From Myxococcales bacterium (GTDB lineage Bacteria > Myxococcota_A > Polyangia > Polyangiales > Polyangiaceae): DNA of 64,000 bases. The position numbers and the translations under genes are program-made. The stretch is taken from NCBI GenBank assembly GCA_016703425.1, contig JADJCA010000018.1, positions 1 to 64,000 on the forward strand. The letters run 5' to 3'. Under the pieces are notes generated by a model. It did not search any database. It was not told the DNA's origin and saw only the letters and a list, made by a program, of their open reading frames with translations. Below are positions 24,647 through 33,720 of this stretch, piece after piece (position 1 is the first letter of the stretch; the number at the start of each line of letters is the position of its first letter).

Positions 24647-26596
24647 ATGTACCTTGGGTTCCTGATCCTCTTCGGGCTCAGTGGGCTCGCGCTCGCTGCG
24701 GCCATCGCGGTGGCGGTGCGCGCGCGCTTCAGCGGGCGTGCGGAGCAGGCCGTTGCCGTGTGGATGGCCTGGAACTTTCTCATCATCCTCCCCATCTACG
24801 CCCTCGGTCTCCGTGATCGGCTGACCGCGCCGGCGCTCGCGGGGCTCTCTCTGCTCACATCAGGCCTCGTGCTCGCGAGCACCTTCCAGGGGGTCGGGCG
24901 GCGCGCCCATGCGCAGGTCATCGGGAGCACCTTTCTGGGTCTCTTGCGCCTCCCGTGGGACGGCCTTCGACTGGCCCTTCAGGCGCGCAGCGTCATCTTC
25001 GTCGGCCTCGTGCTCGCGCTCGGCATCTGGAGCTACACGGCCTGGCTCGCGTACTTGGCCCCATCGGATCACTACGACGCGCTCTGGTACCACGAGCCGA
25101 TGGTGGGCTTTGCCATCCAGAATCGCGGCTTCTCCGTGGTCGCGCTCCCGCCGTCGCTCCAGAACATCAACGGCTACCCGCGGCTCTGCGCGATGACGAA
25201 CCTTTGGTTCGTGATCTTCACGGACCGACGCCTCATCGAGGTCGTCAACAACGTGATGGGGCCAGCGCTCGTCTTTGGCACTTACGTTCTGGCGGCACGC
25301 TTCTCGAGAGAGCGACTCGTCGCGATGGGCCTCGCCATCGCGATATGGCTCATGCCGGGGACCTTCCTCGAGCTCAAGGGCTCGTACATCGACGTCCACA
25401 CGGCGGCCTTCGTCGTATGCGGCCTGGTCTTCGCGACGCGCCCTCAGTTCCGGCTACGCGACGCGTGTTTCGCGGGCATGTGCTGCACCATGTTGGTGGC
25501 CGCCAAGGGCCATGGCCTCATGTGGATGCCGCCCGTGGCGCTGATCGCCATGGTGCGCGTCCTCGTGCACCATCGGAACCGCAAGCTGGCGAGTCTGGCG
25601 GTGATCCTGGGCGGCGCGGCGCTTATCGTCGGCTTCGCGGCCACGACCTACTGGCGCAACTACGTCGAGTTCAAGAACCCCTTCTGGGCGGCGTTCAGCT
25701 ACGACAATGAGAAGTGGGACATCCACTGGCCCAAGACCGGCGACGTCTACGACACCGTTGACTTCAACAAGCCGCCCTATCAGCTCCTCAAGGACATCTA
25801 CTCGCCACCGAAGCCAGGCAACGACTACGCGGACATCCGCCTCCATGGCTACGGGCTCGGGATGCCATGGGCCACCTGGCCCGTCGCGGCGCTCGCCCTC
25901 GCCGCCGCCTTTGCGCTGTTTGTTCGCGACGTGGTCTTTCGCCGCTTTGCGCCCGTCGCCGCCGCGCGTGACGCGGTTGCCGCCGAACATGCCCGCACGC
26001 GCGGCGTCCTGCTCGTCGCCTTGCCCATGTTGGCCACCTGCTACTTCTCACCGGCCCTTTGGTCGGCACGCTACAACTTGCACGCGTCGGCGGCGCTCTT
26101 GTGCCTCGTTGCCTGGGCGTCGGGTTTTCGAACGTGGCGCCGACTCGGCGAAGGGGTCGCGGCGGCGAACATCGTCTGCGGCGCGATCATGCTCGTGTGG
26201 GTCGAGCCTGGCTGGATGGTCAGCTTCGACGAGGCACTCTCCCTCGCGCGCATGAGCGCGTTCGAGCGCGAGACGGCGCCCGTGGCGCTAGCGCCCATCT
26301 CCCGCGAGGTCGCCTGGGCCCGCGAGACGGAGCTCGGTCCTGGCACCGTCGTCGCCATCAGCGCCAACTATGGCCTACCAGGCCTCCTCTGGAGCCGGCG
26401 CTTCGAGAACCGAGTGATCTGGGTTCGACCGGAGCGCGAGCGGTTCTTGAAGTCTCTCGACGACGTGGGCGCGACCTGGGTCATCGCGGGGCCCGGGGAC
26501 GGCGTTCACGATCTCGTGCTGCAAGACACGACCCATTGGGAGCGTATCGGCGTCGTCTCGCGCCCCGTCACGGAGGCGTTTCGGCGACGCCGCTGA
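24647..26596 (+). CDS. GT-C-like multispanning membrane protein
   Basis: 649 residues from ATG 24647 (GTG 24572 would add 25 residues without signal character). About twelve hydrophobic segments. The first large external loop has PSDHYDALWYHEPMVGF, with acidic residues placed as in GT-C mannosyl/arabinosyltransferases, and FLELKGSYIDVHTAAF further on. The C-terminal 110 residues look soluble (PISREVAWARE, WVIAGPGDG). Probably transfers a sugar from a polyprenyl carrier at the outer face of the inner membrane. It is convergent with the discoidin-like gene. Confidence 0.7.
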   Translation: MYLGFLILFGLSGLALAAAIAVAVRARFSGRAEQAVAVWMAWNFLIILPIYALGLRDRLTAPALAGLSLLTSGLVLASTFQGVGRRAHAQVIGSTFLGLLRLPWDGLRLALQARSVIFVGLVLALGIWSYTAWLAYLAPSDHYDALWYHEPMVGFAIQNRGFSVVALPPSLQNINGYPRLCAMTNLWFVIFTDRRLIEVVNNVMGPALVFGTYVLAARFSRERLVAMGLAIAIWLMPGTFLELKGSYIDVHTAAFVVCGLVFATRPQFRLRDACFAGMCCTMLVAAKGHGLMWMPPVALIAMVRVLVHHRNRKLASLAVILGGAALIVGFAATTYWRNYVEFKNPFWAAFSYDNEKWDIHWPKTGDVYDTVDFNKPPYQLLKDIYSPPKPGNDYADIRLHGYGLGMPWATWPVAALALAAAFALFVRDVVFRRFAPVAAARDAVAAEHARTRGVLLVALPMLATCYFSPALWSARYNLHASAALLCLVAWASGFRTWRRLGEGVAAANIVCGAIMLVWVEPGWMVSFDEALSLARMSAFERETAPVALAPISREVAWARETELGPGTVVAISANYGLPGLLWSRRFENRVIWVRPERERFLKSLDDVGATWVIAGPGDGVHDLVLQDTTHWERIGVVSRPVTEAFRRRR

Positions 26597-26602
26597 CGCG
26601 CA

Positions 26603-27601
26603 TCATTGGAAGTCACTGAGCGGCTTGCCGTACACGTGAACTCGGTCGAGCACGAGGCTGCCGCCTCCTGTGCAGCGGACTCGGACGAAGCGGGCACGGC
26701 GCCGCTCGCCGTCGGCGCTCCACGAGCGCGCCGCCCCGATCGGTACGTTGCGTCGCGCCACGCCGCGGTACTTGAGTCCATCGTCGGAGAACTCGATGAG
26801 CAGCGGCAGGCACTCTGCCATCATCGGTTCGCGGTCCCGGTCGCGTCGGTCGCGCACGACGACGCGGTCGACGAAGTAGTCGCCTTCGAGATCGACGGCG
26901 ACCCAGGTGTTGGCCTCCGCGGACGTGTGGACGCCATAGGGCGTGACGTTGAGCCAATCGGTGAGGCGGCGCGGCTTGATGTCGGGCGTCGCGTTCGAAC
27001 TCACGCTCACGGGCCGGTGAAAGGCGCGGTCGGGCGGCGCAAGGAACGCCCAATAGACCGCCAACGGCAAGCCCACGAGCGCCGCCACGAGGGACAGGAC
27101 GCGACCAAAGCGAGCAAAGCGCACCTCGCCGGGCGTTCGCACCTCGGTTTCCGACGCGAGGCGCCGCTCCAGTCGTTGCAGCGCGAGCGCCGCGTCGGCG
27201 CCGCCGTCACCACGCGTCATCGCGTCGGTCAGCCTGCGTGGCAAAGGATCGCGGCCATCGCTGGCATCGCCCGGGGCACGAAGCAGCTCGTCCAGGACGC
27301 CGTGAAGCGTCTCGCGCGTGGCGGCGCGCGCCGCCGCGGGCGACTCCGTCCTCGCGAGCCGTGCACGAAGCCACTGCTCGACGGCGTCGCAGTAGAGGGG
27401 CACGGCATCGGTCGCGCCCCCTGTCAGCATCGCCTCCCGCGCTGCCGCGCCCCGCGAGTGCGCCGCGGTTGCGACCTCCGACAGGTAGTCGAGTTGCTCG
27501 CTCGTGAGCGTCTCGGAGCGAGCCATGGCGGACGCCAGCCAAATGTGTTCCTTGAGTCCCGAGCGAAGCGCTCGTTGGGCGGATTCGAGACGCGTCCTCA
27601 T
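26603..27601 (-). CDS. Discoidin-like single-pass membrane protein
   Basis: 332 residues. The N-terminal helical region of about 185 residues is cytoplasmic-like, a membrane helix lies at about 190-210 (VLSLVAALVGLPLAVYWAF), and a C-terminal beta domain of about 125 residues has YGVHTS, TWVAVDLEG, VDRVVVRDR and FVRVRCTG, a discoidin/galactose-binding-like fold. ATG 27601 overlaps the aminotransferase stop (ATGA), which rules out the longer Arg-rich extension. A paralogue is at 2-934. Co-translation with an aminotransferase suggests a role in glycan assembly or recognition; this is inferred. Confidence 0.72.
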   Translation of the reverse strand: MRTRLESAQRALRSGLKEHIWLASAMARSETLTSEQLDYLSEVATAAHSRGAAAREAMLTGGATDAVPLYCDAVEQWLRARLARTESPAAARAATRETLHGVLDELLRAPGDASDGRDPLPRRLTDAMTRGDGGADAALALQRLERRLASETEVRTPGEVRFARFGRVLSLVAALVGLPLAVYWAFLAPPDRAFHRPVSVSSNATPDIKPRRLTDWLNVTPYGVHTSAEANTWVAVDLEGDYFVDRVVVRDRRDRDREPMMAECLPLLIEFSDDGLKYRGVARRNVPIGAARSWSADGERRRARFVRVRCTGGGSLVLDRVHVYGKPLSDFQ

Positions 27602-28722
27602 GCGCCTCCGATGGCCTCGGCGACGCGCTCGAGGTCGGCGGCGTCGAGACCCGGGTGAACCGGCAAAGACAAGACCTCGCCCGAGAGCCGCGTCGCGACG
27701 GGCAGCGGTTCGCCGCCAAAACCGCACGAGCGCACCGACGGTTGGTCGCTGGCGAGGCGCGCGTAGAAGAGCCCCGTCGCGATACCAAGCTCGGTCATGC
27801 GGCCACGCACGCGCGCGCGCTCGTCGGCGCCAGCCTTCACGCGCACCGTGTACTGATGCCAGACGTGCGTTCGTTCGGGGCGCACCGTAGGCAACACGAA
27901 GCGCTCGCCGTAGCGCTCGAGCTGCCGCGACAGAGACGCGGCGTTGTGTCGGCGACGTTCCGTGAGCTCACCGAGCCGCCCAAGCTGCGCGCGACCGAGC
28001 GCGGCGTGCAGCTCGCTTAGGCGAAGGTTGAAGCCAGGGCGCTCCGCGTAGTCGCGCTCTTGCCTCCCGTGAGAGCGGAGCATGCGAGCTGCCGCGGCGA
28101 CGGCCGGGTCGTGGGTCGTGATGATCCCGCCCTCGCCGGCCATCACGTTCTTCGTCGCGTAGAGGCTGAAACACGACGTGTGACGCGCGCCCACGGGCTC
28201 GCCGCGGTAGCGCGCCCCCATGGCTTGTGCCGCGTCCTCGACGATGACGAGGCGACGCGCCGTCGCGAGGTCTTCGATGCGCGCCATGTCGCAGGGCTGC
28301 CCGAACAGGTGCACCGGCAGGATGGCGCGCGTCTTGTCCGTCAGCGCAGCCTCGAGCTTCTTCGCGTCGAGGTTGAACGTGTCTTCTTCCACGTCGACGA
28401 AGACCGGCTTTGCGCCCACATGGATGATCGCGTGGGCCGTGGCGACGAAGGTGAACGGCGACGTGATGACCTCGTCGCCGGGACCGATGCCGTGCGCGAG
28501 GAGCGCGAGCTGCAACGCGGCGGTTCCCGACGACGTCGCCACCGCATAGGGAGCGTGCGTCGCGCGCGCCCACTCGTCTTCGAGCAGGCGCGCCTCGGGG
28601 CCTTGTGCCAGCGTGCCCGATTCGAGGACGCGCAAGACCGCTGCCCGTTCGTCGGGCCCGATAGAGGGAGCCGAGAGCGCGATCGCCGCGTCGTTCACTC
28701 GATCGTCCACGCGGGCCGTCAC
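27598..28722 (-). CDS. DegT/DnrJ/EryC1/StrS-family PLP aminotransferase
   Basis: 374 residues. Typical motifs are TSSGTAALQLALLA, DEVITSPFTFVATAHAI, VIVEDAAQAMGA (PLP-binding Asp), and CFSLYATKNVMAGEGG, where the Lys of ATKN is the Schiff-base residue. RTHVWHQYTVRV closes the fold. These enzymes aminate keto-sugars on nucleotide carriers. GTG 28722 overlaps the DUF4177 stop (GTGA). It belongs with the discoidin-like membrane protein downstream. Confidence 0.9.
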   Translation of the reverse strand: MTARVDDRVNDAAIALSAPSIGPDERAAVLRVLESGTLAQGPEARLLEDEWARATHAPYAVATSSGTAALQLALLAHGIGPGDEVITSPFTFVATAHAIIHVGAKPVFVDVEEDTFNLDAKKLEAALTDKTRAILPVHLFGQPCDMARIEDLATARRLVIVEDAAQAMGARYRGEPVGARHTSCFSLYATKNVMAGEGGIITTHDPAVAAAARMLRSHGRQERDYAERPGFNLRLSELHAALGRAQLGRLGELTERRRHNAASLSRQLERYGERFVLPTVRPERTHVWHQYTVRVKAGADERARVRGRMTELGIATGLFYARLASDQPSVRSCGFGGEPLPVATRLSGEVLSLPVHPGLDAADLERVAEAIGGA

Positions 28723-28898
28723 TCGGGAAGCGGCCTCTTGAAGAGCAGGTGCGTCTCCTGCGAGTAGCCGTGTTGCTCGTGAGGCACCGCGCACGCGAGC
28801 TCCCAACCCTCACGGCCCAAGGCGGCGAGCTCTTCGTCGAAGGACGCGTGCGCGATCTCGCTGACCTTAACGCTGTGACGTTTGTACTCCCATCGCAT
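28719..28898 (-). CDS. DUF4177-like small protein
   Basis: 59 residues from ATG 28898. MRWEYKRHSVKVSE starts the protein, and LAALGREGWELACAVPHE matches the L-x-x-x-G-x-(E/Q)-GWEL signature of DUF4177. FKRPLPE closes it. The family is widespread with unknown role. It overlaps the aminotransferase by GTGA and is the first gene of that trio; the 640 bases upstream contain the abnormal G-rich tract. Confidence 0.75.
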   Translation of the reverse strand: MRWEYKRHSVKVSEIAHASFDEELAALGREGWELACAVPHEQHGYSQETHLLFKRPLPE

Positions 28899-29538
28899 GG
28901 CGCGTGCTCCCGGTGCGAACGACAGCCAAAGGGCCGCCGAACGAAGAGAGTACACCGCCTGCGGGGCTCACGGGGCGACGCGGGGCGCAGCGCACCGGGC
29001 GAGCTGCGGCCTCGCAAAAGGGGAGGGAGAGGGGGATGTGGCGGGAGGGGGGGCGGGGCAGGGGGGGCGGGAGGCGGGGGGGGCCCGGGAGGCGAAGGAA
29101 GGGCCGGCGGGCCACGGGCGGCGCCGCGGCGGCGGGCCGAGGGGGCCGCGGGGGGAGAGGGGGAGGCGGGGGGGGGGCGGGCGGGCGAGGGGAGGGGAGG
29201 GGGGGGGGGGGGGCGGCGGGGGGGGGCGGGGGAGAGAGGAGGAAAGCGAGCGCGGGCGGGAAAAGGGGGAGGGGGGCAGGGGGAGCGGAGAGGGAGCGAA
29301 GGGGCGCGCGGGGGGACGAACCCGAAAGAGGAGAAAAACGGGCGCCCCGGGGGCGCGCGAAGGCGGGGGGGGTCCCCCCGCGCCGGCGGCCGGGCCCGCG
29401 GGGGCGCCCCCGGGCGCCCGGGGGGACCCGGGCCCGGCCGGGGCCGGCCCCTCCCCGGGGGGGGGCCCGCGCCCGGGGGGCCGCCGGGGGGCCCGGCGCC
29501 CCCGCGCCCCAAAAAAAAAAAAGGGGGGGGGGGGGGGG
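28899..29538. other. Gene-free stretch with an abnormal poly-G/poly-C tract
   Basis: The first 110 bases look like normal local DNA and should hold the promoter of the DUF4177-aminotransferase operon. From about 29010 the plus strand becomes extremely G-rich with many G-runs, shifts to GC palindrome-like runs from about 29340, and ends in a run of 12 A followed by about 17 G at 29509-29538, directly against an ordinary stop codon. Apparent long reading frames here are low-complexity Gly/Arg/Pro and are not genes. It looks like low-quality consensus rather than biology. Confidence 0.7.
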
Positions 29539-31905
29539 TCACCGACCGCGCGAAGGCTGAAGCTCCAGCGGCCAAACGTAGGCGCTCGTGTCGATGATGC
29601 CCGCGTGAAGCGGCTCGTCCTTGATGGCCCGCTCGTGCTCTTCGTCGAGCGTGGCCCAGAACGCCGGCGAGTTGCGCGCGATCTCGTATTTCGTGCGCAG
29701 CGCCGCGCGCTCCGCAGGCGCACCGTTGGCTGCCGCCACGAACGCGGCGAGCTGAGCCATGGGCACCGTCAAAAAGAGCTGGGGAAAGCCTCCCCTGCGT
29801 CCGCGAATGACCGAAACGCTATCGAGCTCGGGACGATGCACCGACTCGGCATCCACGGTACGCCGAGACGATCCAAAGATCCGATTGGCCACGAGCGTGT
29901 AGCGGAGCTTCTCGTTGCCCGTGTCCACGGTGAGCCACGTCACCTCGGGAAGAACCGCGGCGAGGGCCGTACTCTTGGCAGCCAGGAGCGCCAGCGCGGC
30001 GTCGGCGTCGGCTGGCGTGGCGATGCGCGCCGGCGACGCCGGAAGGGCCACCATCGGATCACCCTCGAGACCGTCGCCTCTCGCGATCTCGGGGCCGAGG
30101 TAGGTCCTCAACTTCGAAACCATGTGCGCGACGGGCCGCGCCCCATCGAGGTCCTGCACCGCCGACGGATAACCAGCCCCACGCATCGGCGTCGCGGCGG
30201 GCGTCGAAAAGCCGGGCGTGAAGGACTTGCGCAGCTCGTCGCGCTTGCCTTCGGGCATGAGCATGAGGAAGAGGTCTTCGCTATGAGAGCGCACTTGCGC
30301 CATCGTCTGCCAGGCCGTGGCCTTCTGGCCCATCGGCCCCCACGGCTTGTAGAGCGCAACGAGCGCGTAGTAGAGCCGCTCGAAGTTCGCGTAATCGAGG
30401 ACCCACACGGTGTCGGCGAGCTGCCCGGCGGGACCTTGATGCGCCGACGAGTTGGTGTCGTGACGAAGGACCGTGACCCAAGCGTTCTTGTCCTTCTTGT
30501 CGCCGTCCCAGATGTCGCTCTCGGAGAGGCCTTCCGGCTTCTCGCGCCGCAGGGCCTGCTCGAAGGCCTCTTCCAACGCCGCGTCGCGCATCGGCGATGG
30601 ATCCGTCGGATCGAGGTGCTCGTAGCTGGCGCGACCGAGCTTCGGATCTTTCGCCGAAGGATCCGACGACGGCTTCATGAAGACTGTGAAGAAGCGATCG
30701 CGAATCGCCGACGTCGCCTGGCTGCCGGTGCAGACGTCACCCTTGACCATCGCGTCGATGAGCGCGTGCGCGTTGTCGAGCATGAACTGGTAGCGCGCCG
30801 GCGCGGGAATCGCCTCGAAGAAGGCGAAGGGATTCTGTCCCGCACGACCACGTGACGGTGCCGTGGGCGCAGCCCAGTCGCCGCCAAAGAGCGCCTTCCA
30901 CCGCGCCATGAGGGACGCGTCGGCGTTAAACACGATGTGGTCCTTCGCGCTCACGAGCGGCGTGAACTTCTTGAGGCGGAAGAAGTACGGCGCGCCCGGG
31001 TCGTCGCCGGGGGCCTCCGTCACGAGCTCATGAATGGGTCCGGTACGTTCGCGAGCCCGCACAAGCTCGAAGAAGTCGCCGCGCCCCTTCGCGCTGTCGT
31101 CGAAGTGAAACTTGCCGAAGAAGACGTGCTCGTAGACGTATTGCATGGCGTGATGCCATCGCGCGTCGCCGTCGTTCAGGAAGGACTCCCACTCGGCAAC
31201 CTTGGCCTCGTCGCGTGGTCGCTCGAGGGTCTTTTGATTGGCCTCGCTCGGGCCCTCCGCCCCGTCTTTGAGCCAGCGCAAGAGGACGCCCGCTTCGTCG
31301 TCGGTCAGCGCGGGCAGGCCCAGCGGCATGCCGGTGCCCTTCTTCGCCAGGCGCTCGTCGAGTTCGCCCGCTTGGTCGACGCACGCGAAGGCCAACAGCT
31401 CCGCGCGCTGCGCATAGATCGAATAGGCCGGCGCGAGATCGAAGCCCGGGGCGTTGTGCTGCTTTCCATGCGCCACGAGCTTCGACATGATCGATTGGTC
31501 GCCGCCGGTTACGACGGAGTAGAAACCCTTCGCGGTCCAGTCCGCCTCCGTTACGCCGTCCTTGAGCCGGGTGGGCGGCCCTTGCGTCGAAAAGAAGCCG
31601 TGTGGATTGGAGCCCCGCTTGACGCCTTCGAAGCTGGTGAGCTTGAGCTGACAGGGCGAGCTTGAGCATCCGTGGCACGTGACGCAGCGCTTGCCGAGGA
31701 GCGGCTGTACGTCGTCGAGGTAACGATCATGCTCGCCCCCCCATCCGGCGAAGCGATTGCCGGGTCGAAAGAGCGACGCAGACTCCCGCTTTCGAAGGGC
31801 GCCTTCCTCCGCGTCGTCGGTCTCGCCCGACGACTGACACGCCGTCGTCAACGCCGCAGCGCCCAGCGCGAGCACGGCCGCGAGGCTGAGGGCAAAGCGG
31901 GACAT
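29539..31905 (-). CDS. cti: Fatty acid cis/trans isomerase, lipoprotein form
   Basis: 788 residues. Signal peptide with lipobox LTTAC (Cys23), then DVQPLLGKRCVTCHGC with the CxxCH haem-binding motif (Cys74, Cys77, His78), followed by PCQLKLTSFEGVKRG, as in Pseudomonas Cti. The length matches the family. Cti isomerises cis to trans double bonds of membrane phospholipid acyl chains from the periplasm under solvent or heat stress. ATG 31905 gives the signal. The usual enzyme has a cleavable signal, so lipid anchoring is an oddity. The stop abuts the abnormal poly-G tract, but the reading looks intact. Confidence 0.88.
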   Translation of the reverse strand: MSRFALSLAAVLALGAAALTTACQSSGETDDAEEGALRKRESASLFRPGNRFAGWGGEHDRYLDDVQPLLGKRCVTCHGCSSSPCQLKLTSFEGVKRGSNPHGFFSTQGPPTRLKDGVTEADWTAKGFYSVVTGGDQSIMSKLVAHGKQHNAPGFDLAPAYSIYAQRAELLAFACVDQAGELDERLAKKGTGMPLGLPALTDDEAGVLLRWLKDGAEGPSEANQKTLERPRDEAKVAEWESFLNDGDARWHHAMQYVYEHVFFGKFHFDDSAKGRGDFFELVRARERTGPIHELVTEAPGDDPGAPYFFRLKKFTPLVSAKDHIVFNADASLMARWKALFGGDWAAPTAPSRGRAGQNPFAFFEAIPAPARYQFMLDNAHALIDAMVKGDVCTGSQATSAIRDRFFTVFMKPSSDPSAKDPKLGRASYEHLDPTDPSPMRDAALEEAFEQALRREKPEGLSESDIWDGDKKDKNAWVTVLRHDTNSSAHQGPAGQLADTVWVLDYANFERLYYALVALYKPWGPMGQKATAWQTMAQVRSHSEDLFLMLMPEGKRDELRKSFTPGFSTPAATPMRGAGYPSAVQDLDGARPVAHMVSKLRTYLGPEIARGDGLEGDPMVALPASPARIATPADADAALALLAAKSTALAAVLPEVTWLTVDTGNEKLRYTLVANRIFGSSRRTVDAESVHRPELDSVSVIRGRRGGFPQLFLTVPMAQLAAFVAAANGAPAERAALRTKYEIARNSPAFWATLDEEHERAIKDEPLHAGIIDTSAYVWPLELQPSRGR

Positions 31906-32134
31906 CCCGGGCCGGCTGCAAGAAGTGGCCCAAGGCTGCCAGCGCTCCCCTTCCCCGTTCACCCCGGCTTTTTGGCCCGGCCGTCGCTACCCATGCCGCC
32001 GCGTCCTGCCGCGACGGTGGATCGAGGGCCCGGCCGCACTCTTCGAGGACGATCGGTGGCAACGCGGCGCGCCCTCGAGCGAGCGCCACGTCCGTGCATC
32101 GATTCAAGCGAAGGATGCACTACGCTGCAGCGCC
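31906..32134. promoter_or_regulatory. Divergent intergenic region between cti and the FAD oxidoreductase
   Basis: 229 bases separate the two divergent starts and should contain both promoters. I see no clear -35/-10 pair, inverted repeat or operator that I could defend. A shared control region for two lipid-modifying enzymes is an inference from the arrangement. Confidence 0.35.
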
Positions 32135-33640
32135 TTGAGCGACACGACCCACTTCGACGATCTCGTCATCGGCTCCGGCATGGCGGGTCTTGCTTACGCG
32201 GCGCTCGCCGCCAACGCCGGACGCCGCGTCGTCGTCCTCGAAGCGCATGACACGCCGGGTGGGTACGCCCACTCGTTCCGCATGAAGGACTACCGATTCT
32301 GCGCGCAGGTCCACTACATCTTTGGCTGCGGCGAAGGCGAGACGATCCACGCGCTCCTCTCGAGGCTCGGCGCCCTTGAGGCTGTTCCCTTTCTGCGGCT
32401 CGATCCGGAAGGCTTCGATCACGTCGTGGTCGCCGGCGAGCGGTTCCGCATCCCAAACGGCCTCGCAACCTTCGAGAGTCGCCTCGCGAGGCGGTTCCCC
32501 GAAGCAAAGTCGGCGTTGCGCGAGTACTTCGAGGTCGTGACGACCCTCGGTCGCGAGCTCGAGTCCATGGACGTGCCGGCAGAGCTCTCCGTTCTAGCGC
32601 TGCGGGGCGCTTGGGCCGCGCGGCACGTGATCCGCTACCAACGCTGGACCCTCGAAGATCTCTACGACCGCGTCGCGATGCCCGCGCTGCTCCGCGCGGT
32701 CCTCGCCGGTCAGTGCGGCGACTACCTCCTGCCGCCGCGCGACGTCTCGCTGCTCCTCCATGTGGCGCTCGTCACCCTCTACGATCGCGGTGCCTACTAC
32801 CCTAAGCATCACTACGCGCACTTCGTCGAGACCTTGGTCAAGAGCATCGAATCCCACGATGGGTGCGCGGTCTTGCTCGAACACGAGGTCGACCGCATCC
32901 ACCACGACGACCGCCGCGCGCTAGGCGTGACGACGACCAACGGCAAGCGGTTCACGGCGTCGCGCTACGTGTCCAACGCCGACCCTAAGCTCACCGCGCG
33001 GCTGGCGGGCCTTCCAGACGCGGCGCCGGAGCTCGCCTACGAATATTCGTCGGGCACCTTCACGGTCTACCTCGGTGTGCGCGGCCTCGACCTCCGGGAA
33101 CACGGCTTCGGCTCGTTCAACGTTTGGCACTACCCGCACGCCGACATCAACGGCATCTACGACACGCAGCGCCTGCGTCACGATCTCGCCGATCCGTGGC
33201 TCTTTTTGTCGACGCCCACGCTCCACTCGAGCGAGCCGGGCCTCTGCCCACCGGGCGATCAGATCCTCGAGGTGGCCACCTCGTGCGACTACGAGCGCTT
33301 CGCGCGGCTCCGCCGGACCGATCGGCGCGCCTACAACGCCGAGAAGAAGAAGATCCGCGACCGCATCGAAGAGGTCATCGAAGCGCGGTACGTGCCGCGG
33401 CTCCGCGAGCGCATTGTCATGCGCGTCACGGGAACGCCGGCCACCAACGAGCGCTTCTGCCGCGCCCCGGAGGGCAACTCCTACGGCGCGGCGCTCACGC
33501 CGGCGAACGTGGGGCCGAACAAGAAGCCCCGCCGGTCGGCGCTGGAAAACCTATGGCTTGCCAACGCGACGGCGGGCTTCCCTAGCGTCTCCGGCGCCAT
33601 CGGCGCTGGCGTGAGGCTGTTCGAGGAAGGCCCACGCTAG
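32135..33640 (+). CDS. CrtI/RetSat-like FAD-dependent oxidoreductase
   Basis: 501 residues from TTG 32135. The dinucleotide-binding motif is DLVIGSGMAGLAYAALAANAG, with VVVLEAHDTPGGYAHSF just after, and a C-terminal ENLWLANATAGFPSVSGAIGAG as in the phytoene desaturase / carotenoid isomerase / retinol saturase superfamily. It could desaturate, saturate or isomerise a polyene or lipid. No other carotenoid gene is nearby; the divergent neighbour is Cti. The start is inferred from the position of the Rossmann motif, since the upstream in-frame sequence is Arg-rich. Confidence 0.82.
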   Translation: MSDTTHFDDLVIGSGMAGLAYAALAANAGRRVVVLEAHDTPGGYAHSFRMKDYRFCAQVHYIFGCGEGETIHALLSRLGALEAVPFLRLDPEGFDHVVVAGERFRIPNGLATFESRLARRFPEAKSALREYFEVVTTLGRELESMDVPAELSVLALRGAWAARHVIRYQRWTLEDLYDRVAMPALLRAVLAGQCGDYLLPPRDVSLLLHVALVTLYDRGAYYPKHHYAHFVETLVKSIESHDGCAVLLEHEVDRIHHDDRRALGVTTTNGKRFTASRYVSNADPKLTARLAGLPDAAPELAYEYSSGTFTVYLGVRGLDLREHGFGSFNVWHYPHADINGIYDTQRLRHDLADPWLFLSTPTLHSSEPGLCPPGDQILEVATSCDYERFARLRRTDRRAYNAEKKKIRDRIEEVIEARYVPRLRERIVMRVTGTPATNERFCRAPEGNSYGAALTPANVGPNKKPRRSALENLWLANATAGFPSVSGAIGAGVRLFEEGPR

Positions 33641-33720
33641 AGGTGCGTTCCGGTCACGCGAAGGGTGCGACAGGGTACGAGGGCGCCGATCCCAGTGCCG
33701 GACGATGTTACCCTCGGCAC

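Noticed and set aside
29010..29538. G-quadruplex regulatory island
   Set aside because: Runs this long, with an A12-G17 junction and abrupt borders, are better explained as bad consensus; kept only as an anomaly finding.
28882..30855. Plus-strand readings through the G-rich block (Gly/Arg/Pro-rich, hundreds of codons)
   Set aside because: Produced by poly-G/poly-C composition and antisense to cti; not coding.
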